Source: Brachypodium distachyon
Lineage: Eukaryota > Streptophyta > Magnoliopsida > Poales > Poaceae
Direction: 5' to 3'
Assembly: GCF_000005505.3 (NCBI RefSeq)
Contig: NC_016134.3
Coordinates: 5,890,001-5,954,000, forward strand
DNA length: 64,000 nt
The position numbers were made by a program, and so were the translations under genes. The notes below the pieces were generated by a model that did not search any database, was not told where the DNA came from, and was given only the letters and a program-made list of their open reading frames with translations. Of the stretch, positions 26,790-38,673 are shown one piece after another; positions within the stretch are counted from its first letter, which is position 1; every line of letters starts with the position of its first letter.

Positions 26790-27461
26790 AAGCTCGATAC
26801 TGCCTCTAGACCTCCGAACCACATAAAAACCAGAAAAACGTTGTTGACGTAGCAACCAGGAAGCCGCCAGTTAGAAACAGAAGACGCTGACGACAATGAT
26901 ATGAGAAACAGACCACCGTCACAGGGAAGAAGGCGACGAAGAAAGATGGATGACCATCCCAAATTCGGCTAGACGGATCTGAAAAGACCCATCCTCACTA
27001 ACTCCACGATGAAGTCGAGGTTGGCCGAGCCTCGCCGATCGAAAAAGGAAACTATGAATCGAAACACGTAAGCTATCTGCAAAACACACGCAAAACTATA
27101 TCCACCACTCCAGAAGAGCAACGACCAACCGTTTCGTCGTACTACTCAACGCCAACGGCGGCGAGATGGACGAAGAGTTGGAAAAACCTTATTCTTGACC
27201 CGCACTGTGTCACCATCACCATCATAGCGTCACTGCCGGTTGACCAAATCCTAGCTTTTGAGAACCTACCATAGCACCAGCCGTAGAAGAGGCAAGGACA
27301 TCGTTCCTTGCCGGCCGGGGGACGAGTTGCGATTTGGAGGCGTTGGTGAAAGCTAGGGCACGAGAGCTTCTTTTTCCTACGGGATATGGGCATTAACGGA
27401 TATATTTTATATGCCTTATTTATATAAAAAAAGAAAAATCAAACATACGAAGCCCACGGAC
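26790..27461. other. Intergenic, element-like sequence
   Basis: Purine-rich sequence with no intact reading frame and the look of transposon filler; not classified. Confidence 0.4.
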
Positions 27462-27676
27462 CAAAAGTAGAACTTTCTATGAACCGGAGACAATACCAAG
27501 AAGTTCTGAACTATATGGTACACTACTTAACATGACATGTATATGTACAAAAGAACTTTACATGATGCTTAGACAGCTATAAGGCTGACCATGATGGCGT
27601 CTCATTGGATTGTCCTGGATTTGTATAGCAAGGCTCTTCAGGAGGCTGGAACCATAGCTCTATCTATCTTGAAGCG
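27462..27676 (+). pseudogene. Truncated duplicate of proteasome alpha5 (intron 7 and exon 8)
   Basis: 27468-27630 closely matches alpha5 intron 7 (about 21522-21680), for example GTACACTACTTAACATGACA and ATGATGCTTAGACAGCTATA. After an internal deletion of about 100 bases it matches exon 8 (CTCTTCAGGAGGCTG, ACCATAGCTCTATCTATCTT) up to TTGAAGC. Intron sequence is kept, so this is a DNA-level copy and not a retrocopy. It cannot encode a proteasome subunit. Confidence 0.88.
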
Positions 27677-29200
27677 AGAAAAAAAAGGGCTGAAAATTCA
27701 ACTGCTAACCAGAACAAAAACCGCTCTCTGCCCCCGCGTCGCTCCCGTGGGGCGACACGGGCGGCGCTCCGTCGTCCCCATCTTCAAGGCTTCCTTGGGC
27801 GCTCTCTCCCTCGCCGCTGCCGGTGGTCTCTGCCGGGCAAAGCCCGTGCGGCAGACGGCGGCAGCGGGGCCATCGTTCCTGCGGTGTTTTGCGCCAGGAG
27901 CTCCAGGACGCCACCGGCCGAACCTGAAGCAATCGGATCCCATGGGAGGAGGTGCTGGATCTAGCACGCCCCTAGCCGTCCCGGCCTTGGCGGATTCGGT
28001 CCCGACGGCTGGCTGCTGCCGGATCTCGGGTGGTGCGCGCGGCCTGGCGTGATGGCGGCGAGGCGCTCCGGTGAGCGCCAGGTGTGGTGGGCTGTCTTCC
28101 TCGGCTCTTATCCTGTTCAGCCTGTCTAGTCTTGCTGCCAGGTTTGATCGTCCTGTCCGTGGTGGGTGTGCTGTGGTTGCAGACGTCGAAGGTGGCGTCC
28201 TCGGACGTCATTTCTTTCTTGTAGGCATCGCAGTGCAGCCCGGATGCCTCACACCCTTTGTGGTCAAGGTTTCTTTGAGCGAAAGCTTTGATTCAGGTTT
28301 GGATGGAGCAACGATGGCATCTTCGGATGTCGTATCCTCCTTTGAGGCATTGCTTTCGGAGCCCTTGTCCAGCGGCATAGACTAGCTGGTTGCAGCGAGG
28401 TTGGTTTGGGTTTGGCCAGGTGTGTCGGCTTTGAGTAGCAAGGGCGTGCTGGTGCACGAGTCGCACATGTCAAGGGGGGTATTCTCATTGCCCCCGGTCG
28501 CTGGAGAGGGCCTGTTCTGCCTACCTTCTTGTGGCGTAGGAACTGTCTTCTTTGCGATATCATTCTTTGCAACATGAAATACGTCAAAACTTCAACATAG
28601 AGACTACAATCAGACCGGAGCAGCAACAAAGCCACTCCTATCACTAAGCGAATTTGACTACCTTCAAAGGTTTCAAAATCCCCCTTGAGTCGCTCATCCA
28701 AACAGATGAGAAGCCGTGAGCGTTGAACATATTTGGGTTGGGGATGATCCCCTAAAGTTGCATGCCGTCGAATCACAAGATCTTCACCAGAATGCCAGAG
28801 AACGATCCCAAAATTATAGAAGATAAAACTAACAAAATCACTATATATGGCACACTGACAAAAATTCATCAGTTGGGTATAAACGGATCTGTGAGTACAC
28901 AAACACTGAACCTACGGTGACTAAAGTTCTCTGACTCCGTTGCAACGTCCGTTGAGGCATCACCATAACAGAAAAAAACCCAGAGTACCTTTATTGTGAC
29001 GACATGACATCCTCTGTCATCGCGTTGCCAATCAAAACCAAACAAACGATATAAGCAAACACTTATGGATATTCTTAGAAGGAACCGAGATTGCTCCCCA
29101 CCTCGCAGCGCCAAGGCGGCGGCCGGAGGCAAGGGGAAGCGAAAATCTTGGACGAACGGCGGCTAGGGCTCCTGGAAAACTTATGCGCATCTCACATTTG
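27677..29200. other. Unclassified insertion between duplicated segments
   Basis: GC-rich left part (27700-28450) and a mixed right part to about 29170, with open frames on both strands but no recognisable domain. It replaces what would be alpha5 exon 9 and its downstream region in the duplicated segment. It looks like one or more transposable elements of unknown class. Confidence 0.4.
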
Positions 29201-29405
29201 CTAATAGTGAAAAAAGAGCTCTGAATTAATAGAGGATCCGAACCTCATCAAACCCAAGTCCACAATGCATAATATAGATCCCAACAATCCAATCCAAATC
29301 CAAGCCACAACGTGGCATGCGATGCCCAATGCAACTTCATATATTTCCCTCCCAGCGGCACCACAGGAAAGGATCGATCGATCCTCACGCTTTATTATCA
29401 ATCAA

Positions 29406-29774
29406 TCAGCAAGCCGGAGCAGCGTTGAAGACGCGGAAGTTAACCGGCACCGCCGACGAGTACTTGAAGACGGCCGGCGATCCCCTGGCGACGGGCCGCT
29501 TGAGGACGCACATCCCTTCGTCCACCTCCACGACGCCGGCGTCCAGCGGCACGGCGCTGTCCTCGACGCCGCCGCACCACACGCGCACGTCCTTGAGCGG
29601 GCACGCGCACGACGTCGTGATCGTCGCCACGTACTCCCGCTGGCCCCGGACGACGTTCCCCGTGGCCGTCGCCGTCACGGTTATGTCGGACTTGCTGCAG
29701 GACGATGGCTGGGCATTGCCTGGGTGGCAGAGAAGGGCGGCCAGGAGGAAGAGGAGAACTCTGGCGTTGGCCAT
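29406..29774 (-). CDS. Secreted TPD1-like cysteine-rich protein, copy 2
   Basis: Single exon, 122 aa, a close paralogue of the gene at 23741..24115: the mature half from GQREYVATITTSCACP to FNAAPAC differs at only a few positions. It has a signal peptide (VLLFLLAALLCHPG) and the same six cysteines in the mature part; the signal has one extra Cys. Differences concentrate in the signal peptide and the segment after the first mature Cys (TVTATATGNVVRG instead of SVTVTPTENYFRG). The frame is intact, so the copy may be functional. The spacing between the two stop codons is 5665 bases. Confidence 0.8.
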   Translation of the reverse strand: MANARVLLFLLAALLCHPGNAQPSSCSKSDITVTATATGNVVRGQREYVATITTSCACPLKDVRVWCGGVEDSAVPLDAGVVEVDEGMCVLKRPVARGSPAVFKYSSAVPVNFRVFNAAPAC

Positions 29775-30209
29775 TGTTAATTAGTTCTGAGGTTTCGATG
29801 TTCCACACTACGTATTCTGGTTTCGTGGAAGTTGTACTTATAGCGTTTGATGGAAGAAGGCATTGCCATTTAGCATTGAATTGAGTATCTTAAATTCCTT
29901 GTTTACTTGTAGCGTTTGATGTAAGAAGGCATTGCCATTAGCATTGGATTGAATCTCTTAAATTTCCCTGTTTACGTTCGCAATTAATCTTATGGTAACT
30001 GGTGTAAAACGGCAATCTCATGAGAAATTCACGGGTATTTATATCTCTAGACTAGACTAGTCGATGTATAGAAACGTCCAGTGTACAATTATGCGTTTGT
30101 TTCGAACGTAAGTACTGATTGAATTCTTTATTAGGTGGATTATGTATAAAAAGTGGAATTTTATACAATTAGGTGAACACTAACAACTACCTGATTTCAG
30201 AAATCGTAA
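29775..30209. other. Upstream region of TPD1-like copy 2
   Basis: Promoter-proximal part resembles that of copy 1 (shared TATAGCGTTTG and CTTAAATTCCTTG). A short local repeat (GCGTTTGATG, AGAAGGCATTGCCATT) occurs twice near 29845 and 29912. Confidence 0.55.
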
Positions 30210-31726
30210 GGCTTTGTTTGCCGGCAGTGTTTTTTAGGATATATTATACACTCTAAATTGGAAAATATTAGAAATCCCAAAATGTTTGTTTGGCAGGGAA
30301 GGATTAGAGGGGATTATTTCTAATCCCTCTCCCCCAAAGCACCTCATTTTTGTATCAATTAAAAACGGAGTAAAATGCACCCGCAGTCACTGTACTTTAT
30401 GTCTCACGTGAGAGCTGGACGTGATGATTTTGCAATTAGGTCCTTCTAGCGTGCGAGCCCCACCAATTTCCCTGCCTTAACAAATTTCCCCACCCCTGGG
30501 TCTGGCGGCCCACATCTCCGCACTGGCCGCAACGATCAAGAGGCTGTTTGAGCTGGCCGACATAACGTCTCCAGTCTCCGTGACAGAAGACATCGCGGCA
30601 GCGCGGGTGGCATGAGCTCGCACTCGCAACAACGCGCCTCTGACAGTGGAGCTGCAGACTCAAGCAACTTCGCTCGGGCGTACCTGACTCCCAAGATTGA
30701 GGAGATGGTGGAGATGCCGCGTGACAGTAGAAAGCGCACCAATGGAAGGCACATCGAAACAGATCAAGCAAGATCTCACTGAAATTTCTGAGCCAGCGGA
30801 TGGAAAACTCCAAGTTGATTAAATTGATTAGGGCTGGCGATGTGGCCGGAGGCTATAAGGGTGGACGTCGAACTCACCGCAAGCTGGCTGCCGGCGAGCC
30901 GAGGGCTCGGGCCGAAGTGACGAGGAGCTGTTTTTGCCGGCTCGGTGAGCTTGCGCGCAGCTCGTCAGCAGGCAAGGCGGGGAGAAGAAGGCGTCGTGGT
31001 GTGCCTGCATCTTCGTCGGCGCCTGCTCGTCGACTAGGACCATCGCCATCGGACCGAGTCAGCACGTACAGGAGCAGAAGCGGCAGCAGCAGGGAGCAAC
31101 AACTGCGTCGAGCAGCGGCGGCGAACAACAGCTGCTTCGAGTTGGCCCTGCACCTGAATCTCCTTCCCTGCTTGACAGCACACACTGCAGCAGCAGCAGC
31201 AAGCAACAACAACAACTCTGTCCGGATATTGGAAGGAGCAGCAGCAGCTCAACGGCAGGCAAAAGAGCAAACGACAACGTGTCCTTGTCCTTGGAGGGGC
31301 TAGCGAATGGGGAGGGTGGGGGAGCAGAATCGGGAGAGGAAAGGCATTAGGGATTTGAAAAACAGGTGTGAGGAATTTTGGTATGGCAGGGGGATTGGTG
31401 GGGCCCACGCGCCAAAAGGGCCGAAATGCAAAATCGTCACGCCAGCTGTCACATGAGGCATACAAATACCGTACCGGTGACTATATGTGAGATATTTCGT
31501 CATGTTTAGTGACCGTAACTTCCGATTTCCAAAATACAATGATTAAATTGAGAATACGCATCAAGTACAGTGACTGCGGTTGTATTTTACTCTAAAAAAC
31601 GTTTTGCGGTGGAAGAGATTTTTGAGAGTATTGGATGAACAGTTAAACCCCTCAAAACTCAAAACACTAGTGACTACCTCTAAGGAAACAGTAGTGACTA
31701 AAAATACACTAGTGCCGGACAAGACC
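30210..31726. mobile_element. Tourist-like MITE split by a nested MULE
   Basis: The left end GGCTTTGTTTGCCGGCAGTG and the inverted right end (reads GGTCTTGTCCGGCACTAGTG) are flanked by a 3-bp TAA on both sides (30207-30209, 31727-31729), as in PIF/Harbinger elements. Without the nested element it would be about 290 bp. Confidence 0.6.
30368..31592. mobile_element. Non-autonomous MULE, 1225 bp, possible Pack-MULE
   Basis: The left end GAGTAAAATGCACCCGCAGT pairs with the inverted right end GAGTAAAATACAACCGCAGT. Flanking 9-mers ttaaaaacg (30359-30367) and taaaaaacg (31593-31601) differ at one position, fitting the 9-bp duplication of Mutator-like elements. The GC-rich interior (30430-31300) has long open frames on both strands with CAG/GCA-rich runs, consistent with captured host sequence; I recognise no domain. 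Inserted into the Tourist-like element. Confidence 0.7.
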
Positions 31727-32722
31727 TAAGTGGTGTGTGATATTTCTCCTGACACGCAAAGTTGGGCTCGATTGGCCGCGCTTAAAACTCGGGAAATCGA
31801 ACTGTATTGTGCGAACCCAAGGACCAACGTATCACAAGTTGGATGAAGGGATGAATGACGAGGGAACCTTACATATCTTTTTTCTTGAGGCAAACATACT
31901 TGTATTCATACCATAGTAAGAAAATGCATAGAGGAAAGTGCATACAAATACAAGTGTACTACTCCTACTAGGAGGATACAAGATCTCTGTGGAACTTCAC
32001 TATCGTAGTCGCCATCAGAGAAGGAAAAGACCTGCAACACTTCCCGCAAGATCGAAAATGGCACCATGGCTAAGAAGCTTTGAGAGCCGCTTCCATTGTA
32101 GCCCGCCGCGAGAGGCGGGATCTTGGTGACTATTAAGCCTCAATTACGGCCAGGAAAACACCCCGTACGTCATGGAAGCCCTAAAACTCTCAGGATTGTA
32201 TTTGTACACCCCACCTGGCCGCAGATTCAGGGTCCCGGTATGCTTGGCAGGCCAAATGGCTGCCGGAAGCGAGGGGGGCACTGTTATCCAGTGAAAATGC
32301 GAAATCGCCTTGAACCGCCTTCTTCGCTTGCTATTGTTCTTTTAGATAGGGAGATAAAAGGTGCTTTTTTTTTTGTGCGGAAAAGAGATAAAACGGTGCT
32401 GAAACAATACTTCATTTAGGTATATATTTTTAGGTCAGCATATATTTGACGATCGATTCGAAAAAAGAATGAAAAATGCACTTCCTTGGCATTTCATTTC
32501 ACGGAAATAAAATTTGTGGGTCACGGGAAAGACAGGATTCTGTGGGCCTATTGGCACACACGTATTTTTATTCTACTCCTCCTCCTAGGACTAGGAGCAT
32601 CTGAAAAGTCTTCCCTGGGGGGCAGGTCGGCAGCAGGTGGCGCCGCTTTGCCCAAACCCTCCTCCAAACGCCCAAACCCCAAACACAGCCCAAGAGAGAG
32701 AGGCGAAGCGAGAGCCGCCGCG
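31727..32722. other. Intergenic and GIF promoter region
   Basis: No gene or clear element seen. The last 150 bases, with pyrimidine- and AGAGAG-rich sequence, should be the 5' UTR of the GIF gene. Confidence 0.5.
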
Positions 32723-35700
32723 ATGCAGCAAGCGATGTCCATGCCGCAGGGGGCGCCGGCGCCGGGGATGACTCCGGCGGGAGGACTCAGCACCGAGCAG
32801 ATCCAAAAGGTACCCGCTTTCTCCGCCTCCTCTCGCGATGCGTGATAGGGTTCGCGTGCCTTCGTCGGTTTGGGTTTTGGCCTTTTTGGGAGTCTTCCGG
32901 GCTATAGATTTTATCCTTTTGCCCGGCCCTGATCAGTCGCGGTGTAAGTCTGGCGGATTAAGGGAGATGGCGTTTTTATTGGCCAATACTGATTCGATTT
33001 GAACGGCTTGTTTGATGCTAGTGATTTGGCGATTGAATAAATTAGTGTTCCCGTCAACTGATTCTACAAAATCGGTATTCCTGTCATCCCTATTTGGCCC
33101 TGCATTTCGTTGTGTATCTACGGTCGTCGTAGTGCCGTATTTTCTCAAAAAAAATTAGTTGTCTATCCTGTAAGTGTTGCTTTTCTTTTGTGCCTAGTTG
33201 TACTTAGTTATTAGGATGCATCCTTTACTGTTTCACTAGATTCAAACATGTTTGTTTTTTCTTTGCTTAATGCTGGTGAATGTTAATGGGTATATTGCTT
33301 ACATGCGATGGGGTATGGTTTGTTTCATTCTACTGCAAAAGAATAAATAAAAAATCCACATTGTGCGGCCAAGTTGCTTTACTCCAGAAAAATGCGGTGA
33401 ATAACTTAGGGTTACTACTTTTGAACTATTTTGTACATGCTCCAAGTTAACAAGGGAGCTCATGTTTGTGCAGCAAACTGATCTTACATTTTCACTTCAT
33501 GAATTTTCTTGTATACTTTTGACTCCAAAATTCCAAATGGTCTTTAGTTCTTAAGTTTATGCTAAAGCTCTGTGGTTCTACTTCCTAGCCTTGTAATATG
33601 TGCATTGAGATATGCTAAAGAAATTGTGCATTGAGATGATTAAAAAATTAAAATCTTATGTCCTGATTTTTTCTTTGTATTCTCCGCAGAGCTATAGAAC
33701 TTCCAAATGTGTACAATGTTGTTTTGTTTGTTTTATTGCCCACCTGGGCTTTCTACTTGAATGTACTAACTCCGTACATGCTCTGTGTCAATTATCCATT
33801 TCTCCTAATTGAGATTTTCCCTTTTGCAGTATCTTGATGAAAATAAGCAACTTATTTTGGCTATCTTGGAAAACCAGAACCTCGGAAAGTTGGCAGAATG
33901 TGCTCAGTATGTGATGGACTCAACCTCTTTTTCTTAAGCTTTTACAATTTGTATGTCTTTGTTTGGCTAAATGATGAGTCATCCTTCTTGGCGTGGCAGC
34001 ACACACTTCCATTTGTGGAATGTTTCTTATGAGAAAAATATAACTATCTTGTTCTTGTTGTCATCTTCCTGTGGTATTAGTAATCTGTATTATTGCTAGC
34101 TAATACTCCCTCCGATCCATAATAAGTGTCTTTCATTTAGTACAACTTTGTATTAAAGTTGTACTAAATCAAAGACACTTATTATGGATCGGAGGAAGTA
34201 TCAATTATTACGGTAAACTGCGATAGTCCTCGTTCGTTGTTATGGAACTGCAAATAAAATTGTGAGAAGCTAATGTGTCAAAGGAGTACATTTATTTTGG
34301 ATCAATTATCCGTGGCATGCAACAAACAATGACATCTTAATAGCGAGGATACTTGTTTTGTTAGAGTGGAGAGTACAGGGAGGAGAGAGGAGAGGTGTGA
34401 ACCCACCACCAACATTTTCTAAGTAGGAAATGTATTGGAACTGGCTGCTGGTCTAGTCTGTTAAGAGAAGTAAATGAAGCAGAGAAAAACTGGGCATAAT
34501 AACATTTTGCAAATAAAATATCCAGTCAAGCAGCTAAGCTACAACCTACTAGTGAATTGGACCTGTGAACTCCACTTTAAAACCCTAGGCCTTTGCCACA
34601 TGTGTTATGGTTGATACAGGTGTGGTTAGTCAGAATACACCACTCTTTTAATGAAACACCATTTCTGCTGAAAGTATATTCAGCAAAAGCACACGTACTA
34701 GAGATTCACGCATGGGACGTGTGGCATGGTATGTCTAATTTGGCTGTGTTGACCCTAACCAAGCTAGTTTTTTGTGTGTCATACGAGGAAATATATTGTA
34801 CAAAACAATAATGTTGAACCACGGTTCAATCGTCTAGACCGCCAAACCAATTGGAAAAGGTTGAGCGGTTCCATCGCCCCGAGCAGCTTTTAGAAGTAAC
34901 ATGTCTGTATTAATGCCCTGTTTTAAAGCACCATTACAACAAGCGGACACACACTCCGCCACACCCAGTCACACAACACCTATCGAAGTCTGAGCTTCCT
35001 TGGCTTTAATAATGACAAAGTCTACACATGTGCTCCTCTATCGACGGGTACGTCGCCTAGCACTGTGTGCCTTGCAGCTTGGGGACATGCACATGGACTC
35101 TAATGTGGCGGTTGATCCCTAGCGGTTAGTGGTACAGCTGCCTCCAGCAACCATCCAAGCAACAAGTTGGTTCTCTGTGTTCCTTGATGCTCGGATTACC
35201 TTTGAAAAAGGTGTTATCATCGACCTTTATACCATACCTCTAGTGGATTTGGGCATTGTGCTTGGAACCCAATGCCTTGTGTAGTTGCGACGTTGGAACC
35301 ATAAGTTCAGTGTCCTTTCCCTTCTCTATTTCGAAACCAGTGGCGAAGCCAGGGTCCAAAATTTGTGATGTCAATGTATCTTAATATGCCTGAAAATTGT
35401 GCGGACTAATGTATAATACTAGACAACATGAAGGTTATTTAGGAAAAGCTGTGATGTCACTTGACAGCACAGCTTTCATGTGGCACCGCCACTGTTCGAA
35501 ACATGAGTATTCACGAGGGACATAACAGTGTGGGAGCAGTCAAGACTAGGAGGCAGTCACAATTATATCTTTTGTCTCTTGCAGGTCGGCTGTTGGCCAA
35601 TGATGTAAAACCCATTTATTTGAACTTGGTGTGGTTTTCTAAGATGTCCATGATAGTTTTGTAGTCCCTCCATTAATTCCATAATATAAAGCGCATTAGG

Positions 35701-38673
35701 CTTCATTAAGACAGGACTTTGGCCAAGAATTACTCTATTGATATGTGGCTTGTAAGATATGAAATCACAACTATTAGTAAGTACTTTTGATAACAAATCT
35801 AACAATACCAATTTCATGTCACATAAACCACATAATATTTTTTGGTCAAAGCCTTTCTGACGAAACCGTATGCTTTATATTACGGAACAGATGGAGTTAG
35901 GTGCAGTTTAGTGAAATTTTTATTACTCTGATCTATTCGAAGTTTAGCTGCCTTACCTTATGCAGATCTTACTGTTTTGCCTCTGAAGCAAAATTGTTAA
36001 CATTTTATGGGAATTACTGCTTCTAATGGTTGAAAGTGTTAGACATTATACCATGATTTAATGAAATTTATGTCAAATCATATACACTGTTTAATATTTT
36101 GGAACTGGTTGGGCAGTTCTCTTTCATGTTACATGGTATATATAGGTGATAACGTAACTGAATCATCCTTCAAAAATTGTTGCAATCAAATTCAAGTCAT
36201 ACATGGAGTCCGATATGGAAAACAATTAGCACTAATTAGTGGTTATCATCACTTTGAAGTGCCATAAAAGTGTCTTAACCTCAAAGGATTTCTGCTCATT
36301 TCCTCATTTATTTAGTGTATATATCTGGTTATTTCTTGTAACTCATGTTTTCCTTTATTATACCTCAGCCCTTGCTAATAAGTGTAACTCAAGAAAAAAA
36401 AAGGAATGTTGTACATGGTTGAGCCGACCGTTAAACATATGCTACTTACAAACATCATAGGTGTATCAGGCATATGTGTGCATGACTACATATATAATTG
36501 TCTCTGAAAAGGAATGTCATATAAAAGGAGTGAAGATATAGTTAATGCAACCTCGATCACTTTGAGAGTATCTCATCGACTCAGGATTAATGTATTTGGA
36601 GTGTAACATACTACTTGCTGATAAAACAAGTTGATAAATGGTAAGGTTTAAAGATTTGGTTGGAACTCCTCCATAATCCTATAAACTTGGCGAAAGAGAA
36701 ACACCCGTATATCATAAATTAACCTGTCATTAGTTTTATATTCGAACATGAATGATTAAGGACATACTATTTGTGCACTGGCAGAGCCACCGCCTGGCTA
36801 GCTAGGGCAACTGCCCAGGCTCCAGCCCGTGACATACACTAGCAATTAGTGTTGATAAGTGATTTAAGGTTGATTTTGTTGGGCAAAATTCTAGGAGGGC
36901 TGCCGCATGCAGTATTTGCCCAGGCTTGGCGAGCGGGCTTGCTCCGCCCCTGTATTTGTGGGTGTAGATGTGCATTTATTCTCACAAGTGGACCCTGACA
37001 CTAGGCACAGCATGTGTGGACCTGATGGTTAGGAATTTCCATCCATGACTAGTGTCCCTAGAGTACCCTGTTGCCATTCTTACGCATGCAATTGTCTACA
37101 CCTTGATAATTTTTTTGAGGTGGTACACCTTCTAGAAGGTTGGAGAGACATGGAGGCTACGGTGTTAGAGGAGCAAGCAGCTATCCTAGAGTTCCATAAG
37201 AGCGTGTAGGCAGGCAGCGGCAGTTTTCTTACATCATCTTTGCAGTTTTTGGCAATAGTGGACCTCATTGCTAACCTCCTAGTACCGGTAGGCGATAGCC
37301 CCATTCTCGGCTAGCTCGTCGTCTCCTCACAGTTGGATGATGAGATAATGATCTTCAGTTCTTCACCTTGTCGACAGAGCAGATGATGATTGCTAGTAGG
37401 CTGGGTGGAGAGGAGGGATGATGGGAGCCATGAATGGACTAATCTCATGCAGCAAGACTGATTGTTTTGGGCATGGGAGGCGGATAAGTTAGCATCTAGT
37501 TTTTCTTGGCAGGCAAATCAAAGGGCTCACAAAGTCCGACGCTAGACCCACACAACCTATCAGTATTTGACAGAAATAATTATCCTTGAGCCCATGCTTC
37601 TTAGTACTTCTTGTACTTGCCAAATAATAACCGCTTCCATGGACCTGGAGTTCCCAGGCTGTGCAACAAGCTTACACCTTCATATAAATCAAGATACGTC
37701 TCGTCCGACTGCAGCACCTCTTCTCATGCCAACCCTCTTGCCTTTGTCTGCACCACCCAGACTACAACCATCACCTCCGCACTCAACACATTTTTCAAAT
37801 TTGCACTAAAACCACGACAAGTATTTAGGAACGGAGGGAGTACCAAATTTATTTTCATGTAACCATGTGTGTATATGTCCTGTTTGCCCGTGAGCACTAT
37901 ATCTGACCCAGTGTTGCTAACTAACTCACATTTTTTATTTTATGACTGTAGAAGGCAATTATGTTCTCTGTTGTTAGTCTATAATCTTTTTAGTTGGGCC
38001 ATGCTATCTGATTTGTTTCTTTTTTCTAATCTACCTGGAATTAAATATTGCTTGTGTTCTAGAATTGTAGTAGATTGATGCAATTAATAAGATTTCAGAT
38101 CCACTTATCCATAGCAATATTTGCTTATGTTAATGTGGGTTTTCTTCTTAAATGAAAAAATACAGCAATTTAATCTCCCGTGTAACTTTCAGGTATCAAG
38201 CCCAGCTTCAGAAGAATCTCTTGTATTTGGCTGCAATTGCTGATACCCAGCCACAGACCTCTGTCAGCCGTCCTCAGGTTAGTCATGTCCCAGGCTTGCT
38301 ATATACTTTCTGCTACATGCACTCATGTTATTTCTGCATACAGATGGCGCCACCTGGTGCATCGCCAGGTGCAGGTCATTACATGTCACAGGTGCCAATG
38401 TTCCCTCCAAGGACCCCTCTAACACCACAGCAGATGCAAGAGCAGCAGCTGCAGCAGCAGCAGCAAGCTCAGTTGCTTCCATTCTCTGGTCAGATGGTTG
38501 CGAGACCTGGGGTTGTCAATGGCATGCCCCAGTCTATGCAAGTTGAACCACCCCATGCTGCAGCAATGAGGCTAGATGCAGGTGGGGCCACTTCCGAACC
38601 CTCTGGCACTGACAGCCACAGGAGCACTGGAGCTGATAATGATGGCGGAAGCGATTTGGCTGATCAATCCTAA
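32723..38673 (+). CDS. GIF: GRF-interacting factor (SSXT/SNH-domain co-activator)
   Basis: Four exons: 32723..32809, 33830..33906, 38193..38277, 38344..38673; 192 aa. Introns are GT-AG with consistent phase; intron 2 is 4.3 kb and repeat-laden. GIF proteins (ANGUSTIFOLIA3 family) are nuclear co-activators that pair with GRF transcription factors through the SNH domain and recruit chromatin remodellers, promoting cell proliferation in leaves and flowers. The SNH domain runs from about residue 22 to 80: LSTEQIQKYLDENKQLILAI, then LENQNLGKLAECAQYQAQLQ and KNLLYLAAIADTQPQ. The rest is Gln/Gly/Met-rich (QQMQEQQLQQQQQ) and ends DNDGGSDLADQS. Among plant GIFs it looks like the GIF2/GIF3 type; the exact orthologue is not fixed by eye. 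Confidence 0.93.
34104..34200. mobile_element. Near-perfect palindromic Stowaway-like MITE
   Basis: 97 bp within GIF intron 2. TACTCCCTCCGATCCATAAT at the left is inverted at the right (ATTATGGATCGGAGGAAGTA), and the palindrome continues to the centre at GTATTAAAGT, so a transcript would fold into one long hairpin. Confidence 0.85.
35177..35320 (+). pseudogene. Ty3/gypsy protease-region relic in GIF intron 2
   Basis: The plus frame reads IIDLYTIPLVDLGIVLGTQ, a text typical of the C-terminal half of Ty3/gypsy aspartic proteases (x-DLYVLPL-x-x-x-D-x-VLG-x-QWL). An in-frame stop follows three codons later. Only about 45 codons are recognisable. Confidence 0.5.
35662..35899. mobile_element. MITE, about 240 bp, in GIF intron 2
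   Basis: The left end AGTCCCTCCATTAATTCCAT, continuing ATAATATAAAGCGC, pairs with the right end CTTTATATTACGGAACAGAT, continuing GGAGTTA. The Stowaway-like CTCCCTCC terminus and TA borders match the rest of the window. Confidence 0.65.

Noticed and set aside
27591..28385. Plus frames of 153 and 104 codons
   Set aside because: The first begins in the duplicated alpha5 intron fragment and both run through unclassified element sequence; no domain or splice support.
30800..31465. Long frames on both strands, one Leu-rich and membrane-like
   Set aside because: GC- and CAG-rich interior of the MULE; the hydrophobic look comes from CAG/CTG triplets read in another frame.
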